Counted from the stretch's first letter, positions 27,155-36,522 are shown. The stretch: 64,000 bases of DNA from Natrinema gelatinilyticum (GCF_024266705.1 NZ_CP100756.1:62001-126000); one strand, 5' to 3'. Notes: generated by a model not told the origin, from the letters alone. Translations and numbers: made by a program.

Positions 27155-28291
27155 TCAGGTGGTGACGGTTGGGGCGTCACGCTTACTGGCGAAGACGTTA
27201 CGACCGGTTTCGGTATCGAACAGGTGAATATCCGTTTCGTCGAAGGTGATCGTCACTCGATCGCCCGGATCGAGGTCCGCGTTCGAGTCGACGCGAGCGA
27301 TGAACTCGTCGTTCACGTCGAGGTAGAGGAAATTGTCTGAACCGACAGGTTCGACCACGTCGATCGTCGCCGTTATGATGTTCGCTGCCCCCTCGGTCGC
27401 CAATTCGACATCCTCCGGTCGGACACCGAGCGTGTGCCGATTCGAATCGAGTGCGTCTTTGCGATCGTTGATGTACGAGGCAGAGAGGTCGAACTGGAAT
27501 ACGCCGTCAGGACCGGTGAGGTGCACTCGGGAGCCAGACGTTTCGACCCCAACGTCGACGAAGTTCATCGACGGAGACCCGATGAAACCGCCGACGAACT
27601 CGTTGACCGGGTTTTTGTAGACCTCGGTCGGTCGACCCTGCTGTTGCAGTTCGCCGCCGTCGAGAATAACGATTCTGTCGCCCATCGTCATCGCCTCGTG
27701 TTGGTCGTGCGTCACGTAGACGGCCGTAATCTGGAGTGCGTTCTGGAGGCGCTGGATCTCCGCGCGCATGCTCGTACGAAGTTTGGCGTCGAGGTTGCTG
27801 AGCGGTTCGTCGAACAGGAACAGATCCGGTTCCCTGACGATCGCGCGCCCGAGAGCGACGCGCTGTTTCTGACCACCGGAGAGTTCGTCCGGATTGTCCT
27901 CGAGCAGATCCTCGATGTCCATCATTTCGGCCGCTTCGACGACCCGCCGTTCGCGTTCCGTCTCGCCCATGTCGGTACTCATCCGAAGCCCGAACTCCAT
28001 GTTCTCGAAGACCGTCTTGTGGGGATACAGCGCGTAGTTCTGGAACACCATCGCGACGTCCCGGTCTTTCGCGTGGACGTCCGTGACGTCCTCGCCGCCG
28101 ATTTTGATTCTCCCGTCGGTAGGTTGCTCGAGCCCCGATAACATCCGAAGCGTCGTCGTCTTCCCACAGCCCGAGGGTCCGACGACGGTAACGAACTCGC
28201 CATCTTCGATCTCGAGGTCGAGGTCGTTGACGGCAACGACCGACCCGGTGTCGTATTCCTTCCGTAGCGATTCGACCGTTACTCGTGCCAT
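27155..28291 (-). CDS. Sugar ABC transporter ATP-binding protein (MalK/UgpC type)
   Basis: Powers sugar import by ATP hydrolysis on the cytoplasmic face. Walker A GPSGCGKTT at residues 38-46, the Q-loop FQNYALYPH, signature LSGGQKQR, Walker B LFLFDEPLSNLD and the switch histidine in VTHDQHEAM are intact. A C-terminal OB/TOBE regulatory domain follows (LGVRPEDVELA ... VEPVGSDNFLYLDV). The ATG at 28291 begins the canonical MARVTVESLRKEYD. The open frame upstream to 28384 is AT-rich and precedes a TATA-like TTTTACG, so it is leader or promoter. It is divergent from the binding-protein and permease genes, with a shared 299-bp control region. Confidence 0.95.
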   Translation of the reverse strand: MARVTVESLRKEYDTGSVVAVNDLDLEIEDGEFVTVVGPSGCGKTTTLRMLSGLEQPTDGRIKIGGEDVTDVHAKDRDVAMVFQNYALYPHKTVFENMEFGLRMSTDMGETERERRVVEAAEMMDIEDLLEDNPDELSGGQKQRVALGRAIVREPDLFLFDEPLSNLDAKLRTSMRAEIQRLQNALQITAVYVTHDQHEAMTMGDRIVILDGGELQQQGRPTEVYKNPVNEFVGGFIGSPSMNFVDVGVETSGSRVHLTGPDGVFQFDLSASYINDRKDALDSNRHTLGVRPEDVELATEGAANIITATIDVVEPVGSDNFLYLDVNDEFIARVDSNADLDPGDRVTITFDETDIHLFDTETGRNVFASKRDAPTVTT

Positions 28292-28590
28292 TTCCCCGTT
28301 CGTTCGATGAGGGGGCGTAAAACCTTTTCCCAAAAAGCCGAATTTGAGAAGTAAAATTACACCAAATATATTGCTCTCTATCATTTATAATACAATTACG
28401 ATATGTTTTGAGGTAACTCATCACATTCTCCCGGAATCCCAAACGAGCAAAGTTACGGATCGAATCTCGTTTGGGGCCGGAAAACGCCGGTATATGGCGT
28501 TTGATGCCAGTTACTATTGCTATTTCCCGAACCGGAAAGTCGGCATCCTAACAACTAAATATACGAAGATATTATTCATCACTGTTTGCT
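28292..28590. promoter_or_regulatory. Divergent control region of the sugar ABC transporter
   Basis: A 299-bp AT-rich gap between divergent genes. On the plus strand AAATATAC (about 28556-28563) lies about 30 bases before the binding-protein ATG. On the minus strand TTTTACG lies about 25 bases before the ATPase ATG. No perfect palindrome longer than 6 bp was found by eye. Confidence 0.45.
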
Positions 28591-29808
28591 ATGACGGCGA
28601 ATCGCAGGAACGTACTAGCGGGGATGGGCGGGATGGCATCGGTTACCGTCGCAGGCTGCCTCGGCGAAATGGTCAGCGGCGGCGGCGAACAGGAGACGGT
28701 GCTCTGGAATCAGTTCACCGAAGGAGAACAGAAAACCCTCGACAAGCACCTCAAGACGTTCAACGAGGGACGGGACGACGAGTTGCATTCCGAGAACCTC
28801 TCGGACGTCAAAAAGCAACTCAAGACGGCAATTCCGGCGGGGGACGGCCCGCACACCTTCCCGTGGGCGCACGACCGTATCGGCAAGTACGAAAGTCAGG
28901 ATTTCGTGTACAACGCGAAAGACGATGTCGAAGTCGACCTCGCGGGAACATATACTGAAAACGCCGCGTCCGCAGTGCAGTGGAACGACGGTGTGTACGG
29001 ACTTCCCTACGCATCCGAGACGGTGTCGCTCATGTATAATCCCAAACTCGTCGAGCAGCCTCCAGAAACGCTCTCGGAGATGGTCTCTATCATGGAAGAT
29101 CACCACGACCCTCAAAACAGCAAATGGGGGCTCTCGTGTCCGCCGAAAACGGCTTACTTCGTGAGTGCCTTCTTGCAAGCATTCGGCGGGAATATCTACG
29201 ACAAGGAGAGCCGCGATGTCGGAATCGAAGACGACGCGTTCATCGAAGGGATCGAACTGCTTCAGAACTCTATCTGGCCGTACGTCGCGGAGGCGACTAA
29301 ATATGCGGAGCAAATGCCGCCGTTCGCCGACGGCAACGCACCGTTTGCGATCAACGGTCCGTGGCAACTAAGCGGTTTCCGTGATAGCGGTGTCGACGCG
29401 ACTGTTGCACCGCTTCCCGATATCGAAGGCGGCAGTCCGAACCCCTACACGGGCGTGCAGACGTGGTACTTTACGTCACAACTCAACGGCGCAAGCGACG
29501 TGTCGCTCGACACGACCGTCGAGTGGGCTGAGTGGTATACGACTACCGAAGACGTCATCCTCGGCAATGCCCAGGAGCATGGCCTGATCCCCGTCCACAA
29601 GAACTACACCGAGTCCGACGAACTCGGTGACGACGTCGCAACGTTTGCCAAGACAGTCGCGATGGGGACACCGATGCCATCCGATCCACGCATTGACACG
29701 GTGTGGACGCCGTTAGAGAGCGGTCTTCAGCAGATATTTACCGGGCAGAAAGAGCCCGAAGAAGCGATGTCGGCGGCTGCCGATGAGATTCGTAGCCGTT
29801 GGGAATAA
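28591..29808 (+). CDS. Sugar ABC transporter substrate-binding lipoprotein
   Basis: Captures an oligosaccharide outside the cell for the MalFG-type permease. The N-terminus has a Tat signal (ANRRNVLAGMGG) ending in a lipobox TVAGC, with the modified cysteine at residue 23. The mature part has the family-1 binding-protein look: TVLWNQFTEGEQKTLDK, FPWAHDRIGKY, VYGLPYASETVSLMYNPKLV, PFAINGPWQLSGF, and an acidic C-terminus AAADEIRSRWE. The closest pattern is maltose/maltodextrin-binding proteins. The first permease gene starts 27 bases downstream. Confidence 0.93.
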   Translation: MTANRRNVLAGMGGMASVTVAGCLGEMVSGGGEQETVLWNQFTEGEQKTLDKHLKTFNEGRDDELHSENLSDVKKQLKTAIPAGDGPHTFPWAHDRIGKYESQDFVYNAKDDVEVDLAGTYTENAASAVQWNDGVYGLPYASETVSLMYNPKLVEQPPETLSEMVSIMEDHHDPQNSKWGLSCPPKTAYFVSAFLQAFGGNIYDKESRDVGIEDDAFIEGIELLQNSIWPYVAEATKYAEQMPPFADGNAPFAINGPWQLSGFRDSGVDATVAPLPDIEGGSPNPYTGVQTWYFTSQLNGASDVSLDTTVEWAEWYTTTEDVILGNAQEHGLIPVHKNYTESDELGDDVATFAKTVAMGTPMPSDPRIDTVWTPLESGLQQIFTGQKEPEEAMSAAADEIRSRWE

Positions 29809-29834
29809 TTAACTGCATCTGAAACGAATACGTT

Positions 29835-30866
29835 ATGTCAACGTCATCATTCTTTAGACGCGTGTCCGACCGAGGGCAGCAACGGCTTCCCGATCGCACA
29901 GGGGATTTCGATCCGTTCGGCCTTTTGCTCGTGTTGCCCGGGTTCGTTCTATTCTTTGCATTCATGCTGTTCCCGATCACGTTCCTCGTCTATCTGTCGC
30001 TGACCGACGCGACCCACGCGGGCACGGTTATTGGTGGCGGTTCGGACCTGATCGGCCTCAAAAATTACGTCAAACTCTATTCAGATCCGAACTTCTGGAA
30101 TTCGTTCGCGATTACCTGGTTGTTCGTCGCGGTGAGTCTAGTGGTCAAGATCGTACTCTCGCTCGGACTTGCAATGGTCTTGACGCACGCTCGAGTGGTA
30201 GGCAAACGCTTCATGCGAGCGGCCGTGATAATTCCGATGGGGTTTCCGACGATATTCACGATCACCGTCTGGAGTGGCCTGTTCAGCGCTGCTCGATACG
30301 GTCCGCTGAACCAGTTTGTCGATCACTACAATAGCGCCATCAAGGGCCTCGTCGGTGTCATCGATACCATCATCTTCGCGACGATATCCGCACCGGACGT
30401 ATTACTCGTTGACGTCCCGGTCGCATGGCTATCTGGAAGATGGAGCGCCTTCTTCGCGTACATCTCGACGGAAGTCTGGTTAGCGTATCCCTTCATGGTG
30501 ATCATAATCGTGAGCGCACTTCAAGACGTCCCGGCAGAATTGCACGATGCGGCGAAAGTCGACGGTGCCGGGTATCTCCACCGATTCCGTCACGTTACGC
30601 TCCCGTCCATCAAACGCCCAGTTCTGTTCGGCGCGATCCTCACCGGGGCGACATCGTTCCAGCAGTTCCTCATTCCGTGGATCTTCAACGAAGGCGGTCC
30701 CGCTCGCCAGAACGAACTCCTCCTCGTGTACGGGTACCGTGAAGCGACCAAATTTAGCGAGTACGCGTTCGGTTCCGCAATCATGGTTACCGCTATCGCA
30801 TTCATCGGTCTATTCATGTGGCTCGCGGTGAAGAAAGGAAACCTCGCCGAGGGGGTGAACGCATAG
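29835..30866 (+). CDS. Sugar ABC transporter permease (MalF type)
   Basis: A membrane channel subunit of 343 residues with about six hydrophobic segments, starting with LLVLPGFVLFFAFMLFPIT. The EAA coupling loop, which contacts the ATPase, reads LHDAAKVDGAGYLHRFRHVT, followed by LPSIKRPV. It is part of an operon with the binding protein upstream and the second permease downstream, whose GTG overlaps its stop (TAGTG at 30864-30868). Confidence 0.94.
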   Translation: MSTSSFFRRVSDRGQQRLPDRTGDFDPFGLLLVLPGFVLFFAFMLFPITFLVYLSLTDATHAGTVIGGGSDLIGLKNYVKLYSDPNFWNSFAITWLFVAVSLVVKIVLSLGLAMVLTHARVVGKRFMRAAVIIPMGFPTIFTITVWSGLFSAARYGPLNQFVDHYNSAIKGLVGVIDTIIFATISAPDVLLVDVPVAWLSGRWSAFFAYISTEVWLAYPFMVIIIVSALQDVPAELHDAAKVDGAGYLHRFRHVTLPSIKRPVLFGAILTGATSFQQFLIPWIFNEGGPARQNELLLVYGYREATKFSEYAFGSAIMVTAIAFIGLFMWLAVKKGNLAEGVNA

Positions 30867-31768
30867 TGACGTCATCTGAAGCAGAGTTACAAGCCGACGA
30901 ACAGGTCAGTAGTCACACTCGAGATCCGATCGACACCATCAAGACGGTTGCTGGAACTGGCAGTGCGATCGGCATTCTAGTAATCCTGATGTTTCCGATC
31001 TACTGGGTCGTCACAGCGTCACTCTCACAGGGATCCGGTCTCATGAGCTCTGAGGGGATATTCGCCGATCCAACCACCTACAATCTCGATGCGTACCGGT
31101 GGGTAATCTTCGAATCTGCATTTCAAGATGCGCTGGTCAACAGCCTGGTCGTCGTCATCGTAACGGTCAGCGTATCGATGTCAGTCGTTATCCCCGGTGC
31201 ATACGCGCTCTCGCGGCGGAATTTCATCGGTCGCGAGAAAATCCTCTACGGTTACGTCCTGTTCACGCAGGTCGGTGCTGGCCTTTCGATCGCGACGTTG
31301 ATTGCCCTGTATGCGCTCTTCGTCAATCTCGGGTTGAACAACAACCTCCTCGTGCTTGGACTGTTTTACGCGGCGAGTGCGATTCCGTTCAACACGTGGT
31401 TGCTCAAGACCTTCATGGACAACATCCCCGTGTCCTACGAGGAGGCGGCGATCGTCGACGGTGCAGGCCGGTGGGACGTTATCCGCGAAGTGATTCTACC
31501 GCTGTCGAAACCAGGAATCGCCGTCGTTCTGGTCTTTACCTTCTTGGCAGGATGGAACGAGTTCATCATCGCGCAGACCTTGCTCAGTCCGGAACAGTAC
31601 ACGCTATCGGTTGAGCTCTATTCTCTCACAACTGGCGGACGGTTCGAGACGCCATGGACGCAGTTCTCTGCGTTTGCAATACTGTTTGCCCTGCCCGTTG
31701 CGTTGATTTACTTCTTCGCACAGAGCTACGTCGAGAGCGGCCTCTCCTTCGGCGGCATGGAGGGGTGA
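30866..31768 (+). CDS. Sugar ABC transporter permease (MalG type)
   Basis: The second channel subunit. Start is the GTG at 30866, sharing one base with the previous stop codon, giving VTSSEAELQADEQV. Six membrane segments are visible, with the long periplasmic loop after the first helix (TASLSQGSGLMSSEGIF) typical of MalG. The EAA loop reads YEEAAIVDGAGRWDVIREVI. The end AQSYVESGLSFGGMEG resembles MalG C-termini that contact the ATPase. About 300 residues. The gene ends the importer operon. Its 3' end overlaps a decayed gene on the other strand. Confidence 0.94.
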   Translation: MTSSEAELQADEQVSSHTRDPIDTIKTVAGTGSAIGILVILMFPIYWVVTASLSQGSGLMSSEGIFADPTTYNLDAYRWVIFESAFQDALVNSLVVVIVTVSVSMSVVIPGAYALSRRNFIGREKILYGYVLFTQVGAGLSIATLIALYALFVNLGLNNNLLVLGLFYAASAIPFNTWLLKTFMDNIPVSYEEAAIVDGAGRWDVIREVILPLSKPGIAVVLVFTFLAGWNEFIIAQTLLSPEQYTLSVELYSLTTGGRFETPWTQFSAFAILFALPVALIYFFAQSYVESGLSFGGMEG

Positions 31769-32257
31769 ACTACCCAACCCTCCCGCGCTCGGGCCGCCCC
31801 GGCACTTGCTTGGTGAGGGTGGAGCTTCACGGAGTGGCGCACGTCCACTGCAACGGCGTGGACGCGGATCGGTTCGTCGATCGCACTGACCGGAATCGTC
31901 CCGCCGGCCTCGAGTACGTCCTCGTTCCGATCGTCGACGTAGAACTCGACGGTGGGATCGCCGTCGCCGGTGACGGTCGCGGTCGCCGAAAGGTGAACCT
32001 TCCCCTCGTCGACCGCCGCGTCGAGTTTGACCCGCGGTCGCGGTTCATCCTCGTCTGCTTTCGGAGACGCACGAACCGTTCGGGTCGACGATCCCTTCGC
32101 CGACGGTGACGAAGCGCGGCAGACCGGGATGGTGCGTGCCGTCTCCGCTCTCAAAGCTCGTGTCGGACGCGGGTTCGCCGCCGTCTGCGAGAAGTCGTCG
32201 ACGGTCACTTCTCATCGTCCGATCCGATGGAAATGGCGTCTCGGTTCGTCGGTCCAT
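31726..32257 (-). pseudogene. Frameshifted gene remnant, unrecognised
   Basis: A frame starting at the ATG at 32257 (MDRRTETPFPSDRTMRSDRR) has a good TATA-like TTTAAT box about 25 bases upstream, and stops at 32045. A second frame, overlapping it, continues with acidic, strand-rich sequence down to 31726: PRPRVKLDAAVDEGKVHLSA, then DGDPTVEFYVDDRNEDVLEA. The change of frame near 32060 looks like a frameshift in a single gene. The second part resembles an immunoglobulin-like or beta-sandwich module. The product is not recognised. Its location within the sugar island hints at a carbohydrate-related role, which is inference only. Confidence 0.45.
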
Positions 32258-32366
32258 ACCCCACCTTCCATTCCGGAGATTAAATGTATGATGAACTAGG
32301 TAATCATAATTTCTACACCTCGCTGTACGTCGGCGAACTTCGGAATGTCGATACTTTCAGCGGGCC

Positions 32367-33605
32367 TTACGCGTCGTCGAACAGTTCTTCGCCATCTACC
32401 ATGCGTTCTTCGACGGCATCCATGTCGAGCGTCACGCCGAGTCCAGGCTCCTCCGGAACCTCGATGTAACCGTTCTCGATGACGTCCTCCTCCACCAGGT
32501 CCTCCCACCAGCCGAGTTCGTAGGAGTGGTACTCGACGGCCAGTGCGTTCGATATCGCCGCACCGACGTGAACGCTGCCCATCGTCGCCACGGGCGAGGC
32601 GACGTTGTGCATCGCGACCGGCACGTAGTACATGTCGGCGAGATCCGCGATCTTGGCCGTCTCGCGCATGCCGCCGACCTTCGGCATGTCCGGCGCGATG
32701 ATATCGACTGCCTGCTCCTCGAGCAGGCGGCGTTGACCGTGCTTTCGGTAGACGTTCTCGCCGACGGTGATCGGAGTCGTCGTCGACTGCGTAACCTCGC
32801 GCTGGACGTCGTGGTTCTCCGGGGGAACCGGGTCCTCGAGCCACCAGACGTCGTACTCCTCGAGTCGCTTCGCGAGCCGCTTCGCGCTCCCGCTGGAGAA
32901 CGACCAGTGACAGTCGAAGGCGACGTCGGCTCGAGAGCCGACTTGCTCGGTGACGGCTTCGACGATCGACGCCTTGTGTTCGATTTCGGGCGCTCGGAGG
33001 TGCCGGTTCGCCCGATCCTTCTCATGACCGCTCGGCACGTCCAGGTCGAACTTCAAGGCGTCGTAGCCCAGTTCCTCGACGACGCGCTCTGCCTCGTCGG
33101 CGCAGGCGATCGGGTCGGCCTCCTCCTCGGTGTGACAGTCGCAGTAGACGCGGACCTCGTCTCTGTACTTGCCGCCGAGGAGCTGGTAGGCCGGCACCTC
33201 GAGAATCTTCCCGGCGAGGTCGTGGAGCGCGACCTCGATTCCCGAGATTGCGGTGACCGTGACGCCGCCAATCGATCCCTCGCCGGACATCTTCTGGACG
33301 AGGTGTTCGGTCAGTCGGTCGATGTCGAGCGGGTTCTCCCCCTGCAGGAACGGTTTCATCCGCTCGATCAGTTCCGGCGCACCGGCCCCCCAGTAGGCTT
33401 CGCCGGTACCAGTGATTCCCGCGTCCGTGTAGATCCGGACGAGCGTCCACGGGAAATTTCCGTCGACCATCGTGGTCTGAATATCGGTGATCTCGACGTC
33501 CCGTCCGCCACTGCGCTCGCGGGTGACCCCCATCGCCTCTGCGGAGAGATCCCGCATCGTGTATTCGGCGTTCGGATCGTGAAGTTGTGAATAGTCGACC
33601 CTCAT
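32367..33605 (-). CDS. gnaD: Sugar-acid dehydratase, enolase superfamily (gluconate dehydratase-like)
   Basis: Probably dehydrates gluconate or a related aldonate to a 2-keto-3-deoxy sugar acid in the haloarchaeal semi-phosphorylative Entner-Doudoroff pathway. From the ATG at 33605 (MRVDYSQLHDP) there are 412 residues. Active-site features of mandelate-racemase-type enzymes are in order: KFDLD (K185), metal ligands D231 in FDCHWS, E257 in LEDPVPPE, E283 in GENVYR, and H333 in AMHNVASP. The assignment to gluconate rests on remembered similarity to haloarchaeal GnaD; galactonate or xylonate dehydratases are alternatives. A decayed paralogue lies at 17938-18697. It pairs logically with the KDPG aldolase at 22910. 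Confidence 0.83.
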   Translation of the reverse strand: MRVDYSQLHDPNAEYTMRDLSAEAMGVTRERSGGRDVEITDIQTTMVDGNFPWTLVRIYTDAGITGTGEAYWGAGAPELIERMKPFLQGENPLDIDRLTEHLVQKMSGEGSIGGVTVTAISGIEVALHDLAGKILEVPAYQLLGGKYRDEVRVYCDCHTEEEADPIACADEAERVVEELGYDALKFDLDVPSGHEKDRANRHLRAPEIEHKASIVEAVTEQVGSRADVAFDCHWSFSSGSAKRLAKRLEEYDVWWLEDPVPPENHDVQREVTQSTTTPITVGENVYRKHGQRRLLEEQAVDIIAPDMPKVGGMRETAKIADLADMYYVPVAMHNVASPVATMGSVHVGAAISNALAVEYHSYELGWWEDLVEEDVIENGYIEVPEEPGLGVTLDMDAVEERMVDGEELFDDA

Positions 33606-33696
33606 GGGAATCCATTCACTCTCATCATAGTAATAGTTTTCACCTTCCCTAGGCAAGTCCTCTCAATCTCGGGAGACGGCGAGACGTACGAGAGGG

Positions 33697-33939
33697 CTAC
33701 AGTGGCTGGCAGAGAACTCTCCAGAGGCGGGTTGTGACTATTCGAATGATCGACCCGCACTCGCGTGCCTCCGTAACCGGAACGTCGTCCCACGAGATCG
33801 GCCGCGACTCCCAGATCACCCGATTGATCGTTTCGTCCAGTTCGATCAGGGTTTCGTCGTCGAGAGTCGCCCACGCTTCGGGGTCAACGAAAATCGTCTC
33901 CGACCCGATTTCGAGCCCGACAGCCGCCAGACCGTACAA
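33697..33939 (-). CDS. Small hypothetical protein
   Basis: A possible 80-residue protein with a TTG start (MYGLAAVGLEIGSETI). It is moderately acidic (AWATLDDETLIELDETINRV, then SWDDVPVTEARE), in keeping with coding use, and has no recognisable motif. The tail TTRLWRVLCQPL is atypical. It could be the remains of a longer gene. No partner gene is evident. Confidence 0.35.
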   Translation of the reverse strand: MYGLAAVGLEIGSETIFVDPEAWATLDDETLIELDETINRVIWESRPISWDDVPVTEARECGSIIRIVTTRLWRVLCQPL

Positions 33940-34109
33940 GTAACTGCGCTCGAATCAGACCCGGTTGCCGTCATTGACGCCACTTCGGTTTCGAACTGCG
34001 TGGCGCATGGCTCCGCTGCCGCCCGTTGCTCGGTCATCGGTTCGAGTCTGTCAGTACTCGTTAAAAATCTGCTCGCCGTAAACGTCACGATCCGCGACAG
34101 AAACACCCT

Positions 34110-34640
34110 CTATTCGGAGAGGGACACGTCGAGTCGCTCTTCTAGCGCCTCGATCAGGCCGCCGCCGATGCCGGCTTGTGTCGCACGACCCTGTTCGACG
34201 GCGAGGATGTCGGTTTCGGGAGCGCCGAGTTCGTCGGCGAGTTCTTCGCGCTTGAGTCCGGCGTCTTGGCGGGCCTCGACGAGCGTCTCACCATACTCCG
34301 AGACGAGATACGGCAGCGGATCCTCGTCGTAGTTGGTCCCCTCGTTTTCCCAGTGTTCGGAATCGCCGTCCCATATCGGATTTGCCTTCGCGACGTTCTG
34401 GGCCGCCTTCTGCTTTCGACTCGTCTCGTCGGCGGGGCCACCGCTCGAGTCCTGCCCCCTTCGATTCCGGTTCCGATTCCGTCCGTGCGTTCGCGAATCG
34501 TCGTGTGGTGCACAGTCTGGGCAGACCTCGAGTTCGGCGCCGGCGACCGACGCGAGCCTGAGCGAGTCGCTCTCGGTACCGCAGAGTTCGCAGTTCGTCC
34601 CGCCGCCACCGCCGGACGAACCAGTCGAGTATTTGGCCAT
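34110..34640 (-). CDS. Multiprotein bridging factor 1 (aMBF1)
   Basis: A transcription-associated factor with an N-terminal zinc ribbon and a C-terminal helix-turn-helix. From the ATG at 34640 the protein begins MAKYSTGSSGGGGGTNCELC. The zinc ribbon cysteines are CELCG and CPDC. A basic/serine linker follows, then a Cro/C1-type HTH (LVEARQDAGLKREELADELG, AVEQGR). This layout is the archaeal MBF1 signature. The frame is open eight codons further up (MAQMPKCR), a possible alternative start. Confidence 0.9.
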   Translation of the reverse strand: MAKYSTGSSGGGGGTNCELCGTESDSLRLASVAGAELEVCPDCAPHDDSRTHGRNRNRNRRGQDSSGGPADETSRKQKAAQNVAKANPIWDGDSEHWENEGTNYDEDPLPYLVSEYGETLVEARQDAGLKREELADELGAPETDILAVEQGRATQAGIGGGLIEALEERLDVSLSE

Positions 34641-34755
34641 GCGACACTTTGGCATCTGCGCCATTTCAACTAATCGGTAGCGTCGACGGTGCAGATACGC
34701 TGAACTCGCCGCCGACTGCCATCGAGAAGTCGGGTCGTCACGTCTGACTAAATTG

Positions 34756-35120
34756 TCAACCGAAGCGTTTCCTGACAGTCGTCCGCAATGGGAGCGCCAG
34801 CCTGCCGACCAGCGGGAGTATCACGAACGCCGTGAAATCGAGAGGGAGGGAAGCGGTGCCGGCCGCAGCAACACCGAATCCGGCGAACGGCGCGAGGATG
34901 GGGACGACGTACAGGTACGACGGCTTCCAGCCGGGGAGCTACCACGTGTGCCGGATTACGACGCCGAACAGGAACGGCGTGAGCAAGGGGTCACCGACGA
35001 GCGTCGTCGTCGCTGCCAGAACGAGTGCGACAACGATCGTCTCGTTGATCGTCACCGCCCCCAGGTCTGCTGGCGGCGGACGGCTCGAGCGACGAGCACG
35101 GCAAGCAGCGTGAGTGCCAC
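34756..35120 (-). pseudogene. Small membrane protein gene broken by an amber codon and a possible frameshift
   Basis: A GTG at 35055 opens a 99-codon frame ending at a TGA at 34756. Codon 39 (34941-34939) is TAG. Both sides read as one hydrophobic protein: INETIVVALVLAATTTLVGD, ending RHTW before the stop, then LPGWKPSYLYVVPILAPFAG, ending VRKRFG. Just upstream, a 22-codon frame from the GTG at 35120 encodes another hydrophobic helix (VALTLLAVLVARAVRR). It stops at a TGA overlapping the GTG at 35055, next to a GGGGG run, suggesting a frameshift. Readthrough is not excluded, but decay is simpler. Confidence 0.55.
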
Positions 35121-35241
35121 TACTCTGCTTCGAGGCTAGGTGGGTCGAATGGACGATTTCGGTGACCGTTCAAATCGATTTGGGTATCGTCGTCGCTCGA
35201 GGTACGTGGGTATTTCGGCCGCCGGTCGTTTCGAACGCCTC

Positions 35242-36522
35242 TCACGAGAAGTCAGCGAGCGACGATTGGCCAGCCGATCGGTCACCGCGAGTCGGTTCCG
35301 AATCGTCGTCCGACGAGTCTCCGGCCGTTTCCGTCCCGTGAGCGGCCTCATCTCCCTCCCAGCTCTCGAGGCTGGCCTGGTCTGCCGCGGCGAACTCGAG
35401 GTTCGCCACTCGAACACCGAGTTTGCGAACCGGGTCTGCCTCGAACTCCGTAAACAGGTCGCGAGCGATACGATCGACCAGTTCGGGATCGTCGATCGGA
35501 CCGGGGAGCGACCGTTCTCGCGTGTTGACGTCGTACGGCGGCGTGACGGCCTTGACGCCGATCGTCCTGTACAGCGCGCCCTCGCGGCGTGCGCGATCGG
35601 CGACGGCTAACGCGAGCGTCTCGATCTGTTCGTATTTCGGGGCCGGCGCGTCGACCGGTTCGGCGAACGCTGATTCCCGAGAGAAACTCTTGGGATCGCC
35701 TTTCGGCTCGACCCGTCGGTCGTCTTCGCCGCGAGCGCGGTCGGAGAGTTCCCTCCCGCGCTCGCCGAACTGCTCGACCAACAGCTCCTGATCGGCCGCT
35801 GCGACGTCGCCTGCGGTCTCGAGGCCCATTTCCCGAAGCTCGCGGGCGGTCACTGGTCCGACGCCATGGAGCAGGTCGACCTCGAGCGGGGCGAGAAAAT
35901 CTCGTCCCTCACCGGGTTCGACGATGGTGAGTCCGTCGGGTTTGTCGAAGTCGCTGGCGATCTTGGCGGCTGACATCGATGGCGCGACGCCGACGCTGAC
36001 CGTCACGCCGACTTCCCGACGGATGCGGTCTTTGATATGGCGTGCGAAGCCGTCCGCCACCTCCCAGGCGGTTCGGTCGGTCACATCGAGGTAGGCCTCG
36101 TCGATGCTGACTTTGCGAACGACGTCGGCACAGTCGTGGAGGATCTCCCGAACGTCGTCCGCGACCGACTCGTAGTAATCCATGTCAACGGGCCGGTAGT
36201 AGCCGGTCTCCGTGTGCTCTCCGTCCGCGTCGTCGACCGCGACGGTTTCGTCGTCTGCGCGTCGGGGGAGTCGCTCGAGCGCCGTCGAGATTGCTTGGGC
36301 GCTCTCGACGCCGAATTCGCGGGCTTCGTAACTGGCGGTGGCGACCGCGCCGACCGAGTCGCCTTCCTCGTAGCCCATTCCGACGACGACCGGTTCGCGG
36401 CGGAGGTCGGGCTCGCGAAGCCGCTCGCAGGAGGCGTAGAAGCAATCAGCGTCGACGTGACAGACGATTCGATCGTCTTCGTCTTCGCCCTCGACGCCCG
36501 GTAGCCGCGGCCCATCGGACAT
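35242..36522 (-). CDS. dinB: DNA polymerase IV (Y family)
   Basis: A lesion-bypass polymerase. The first metal-site block reads CHVDADCFYASCERLR, the second VSIDEAYLDVT with the catalytic DE. The fingers/palm segment MGYEEGDSVGAVATASYEAR and the HhH thumb VDLLHGVGPVTARELREMG are present. The little-finger domain spans the region around LALAVADRARREG. The acidic C-terminus ends GQSSLADFS, which resembles a PCNA-binding (PIP-like) tail. Length 426 is normal for haloarchaeal DinB. It stands alone between a decayed membrane protein and the TFS gene. Confidence 0.95.
   Translation of the reverse strand: MSDGPRLPGVEGEDEDDRIVCHVDADCFYASCERLREPDLRREPVVVGMGYEEGDSVGAVATASYEAREFGVESAQAISTALERLPRRADDETVAVDDADGEHTETGYYRPVDMDYYESVADDVREILHDCADVVRKVSIDEAYLDVTDRTAWEVADGFARHIKDRIRREVGVTVSVGVAPSMSAAKIASDFDKPDGLTIVEPGEGRDFLAPLEVDLLHGVGPVTARELREMGLETAGDVAAADQELLVEQFGERGRELSDRARGEDDRRVEPKGDPKSFSRESAFAEPVDAPAPKYEQIETLALAVADRARREGALYRTIGVKAVTPPYDVNTRERSLPGPIDDPELVDRIARDLFTEFEADPVRKLGVRVANLEFAAADQASLESWEGDEAAHGTETAGDSSDDDSEPTRGDRSAGQSSLADFS

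Noticed and set aside
34939..34941. TAG as pyrrolysine codon
   Set aside because: There is no pyl gene in the window, and the gene is also broken upstream; a nonsense mutation is simpler.
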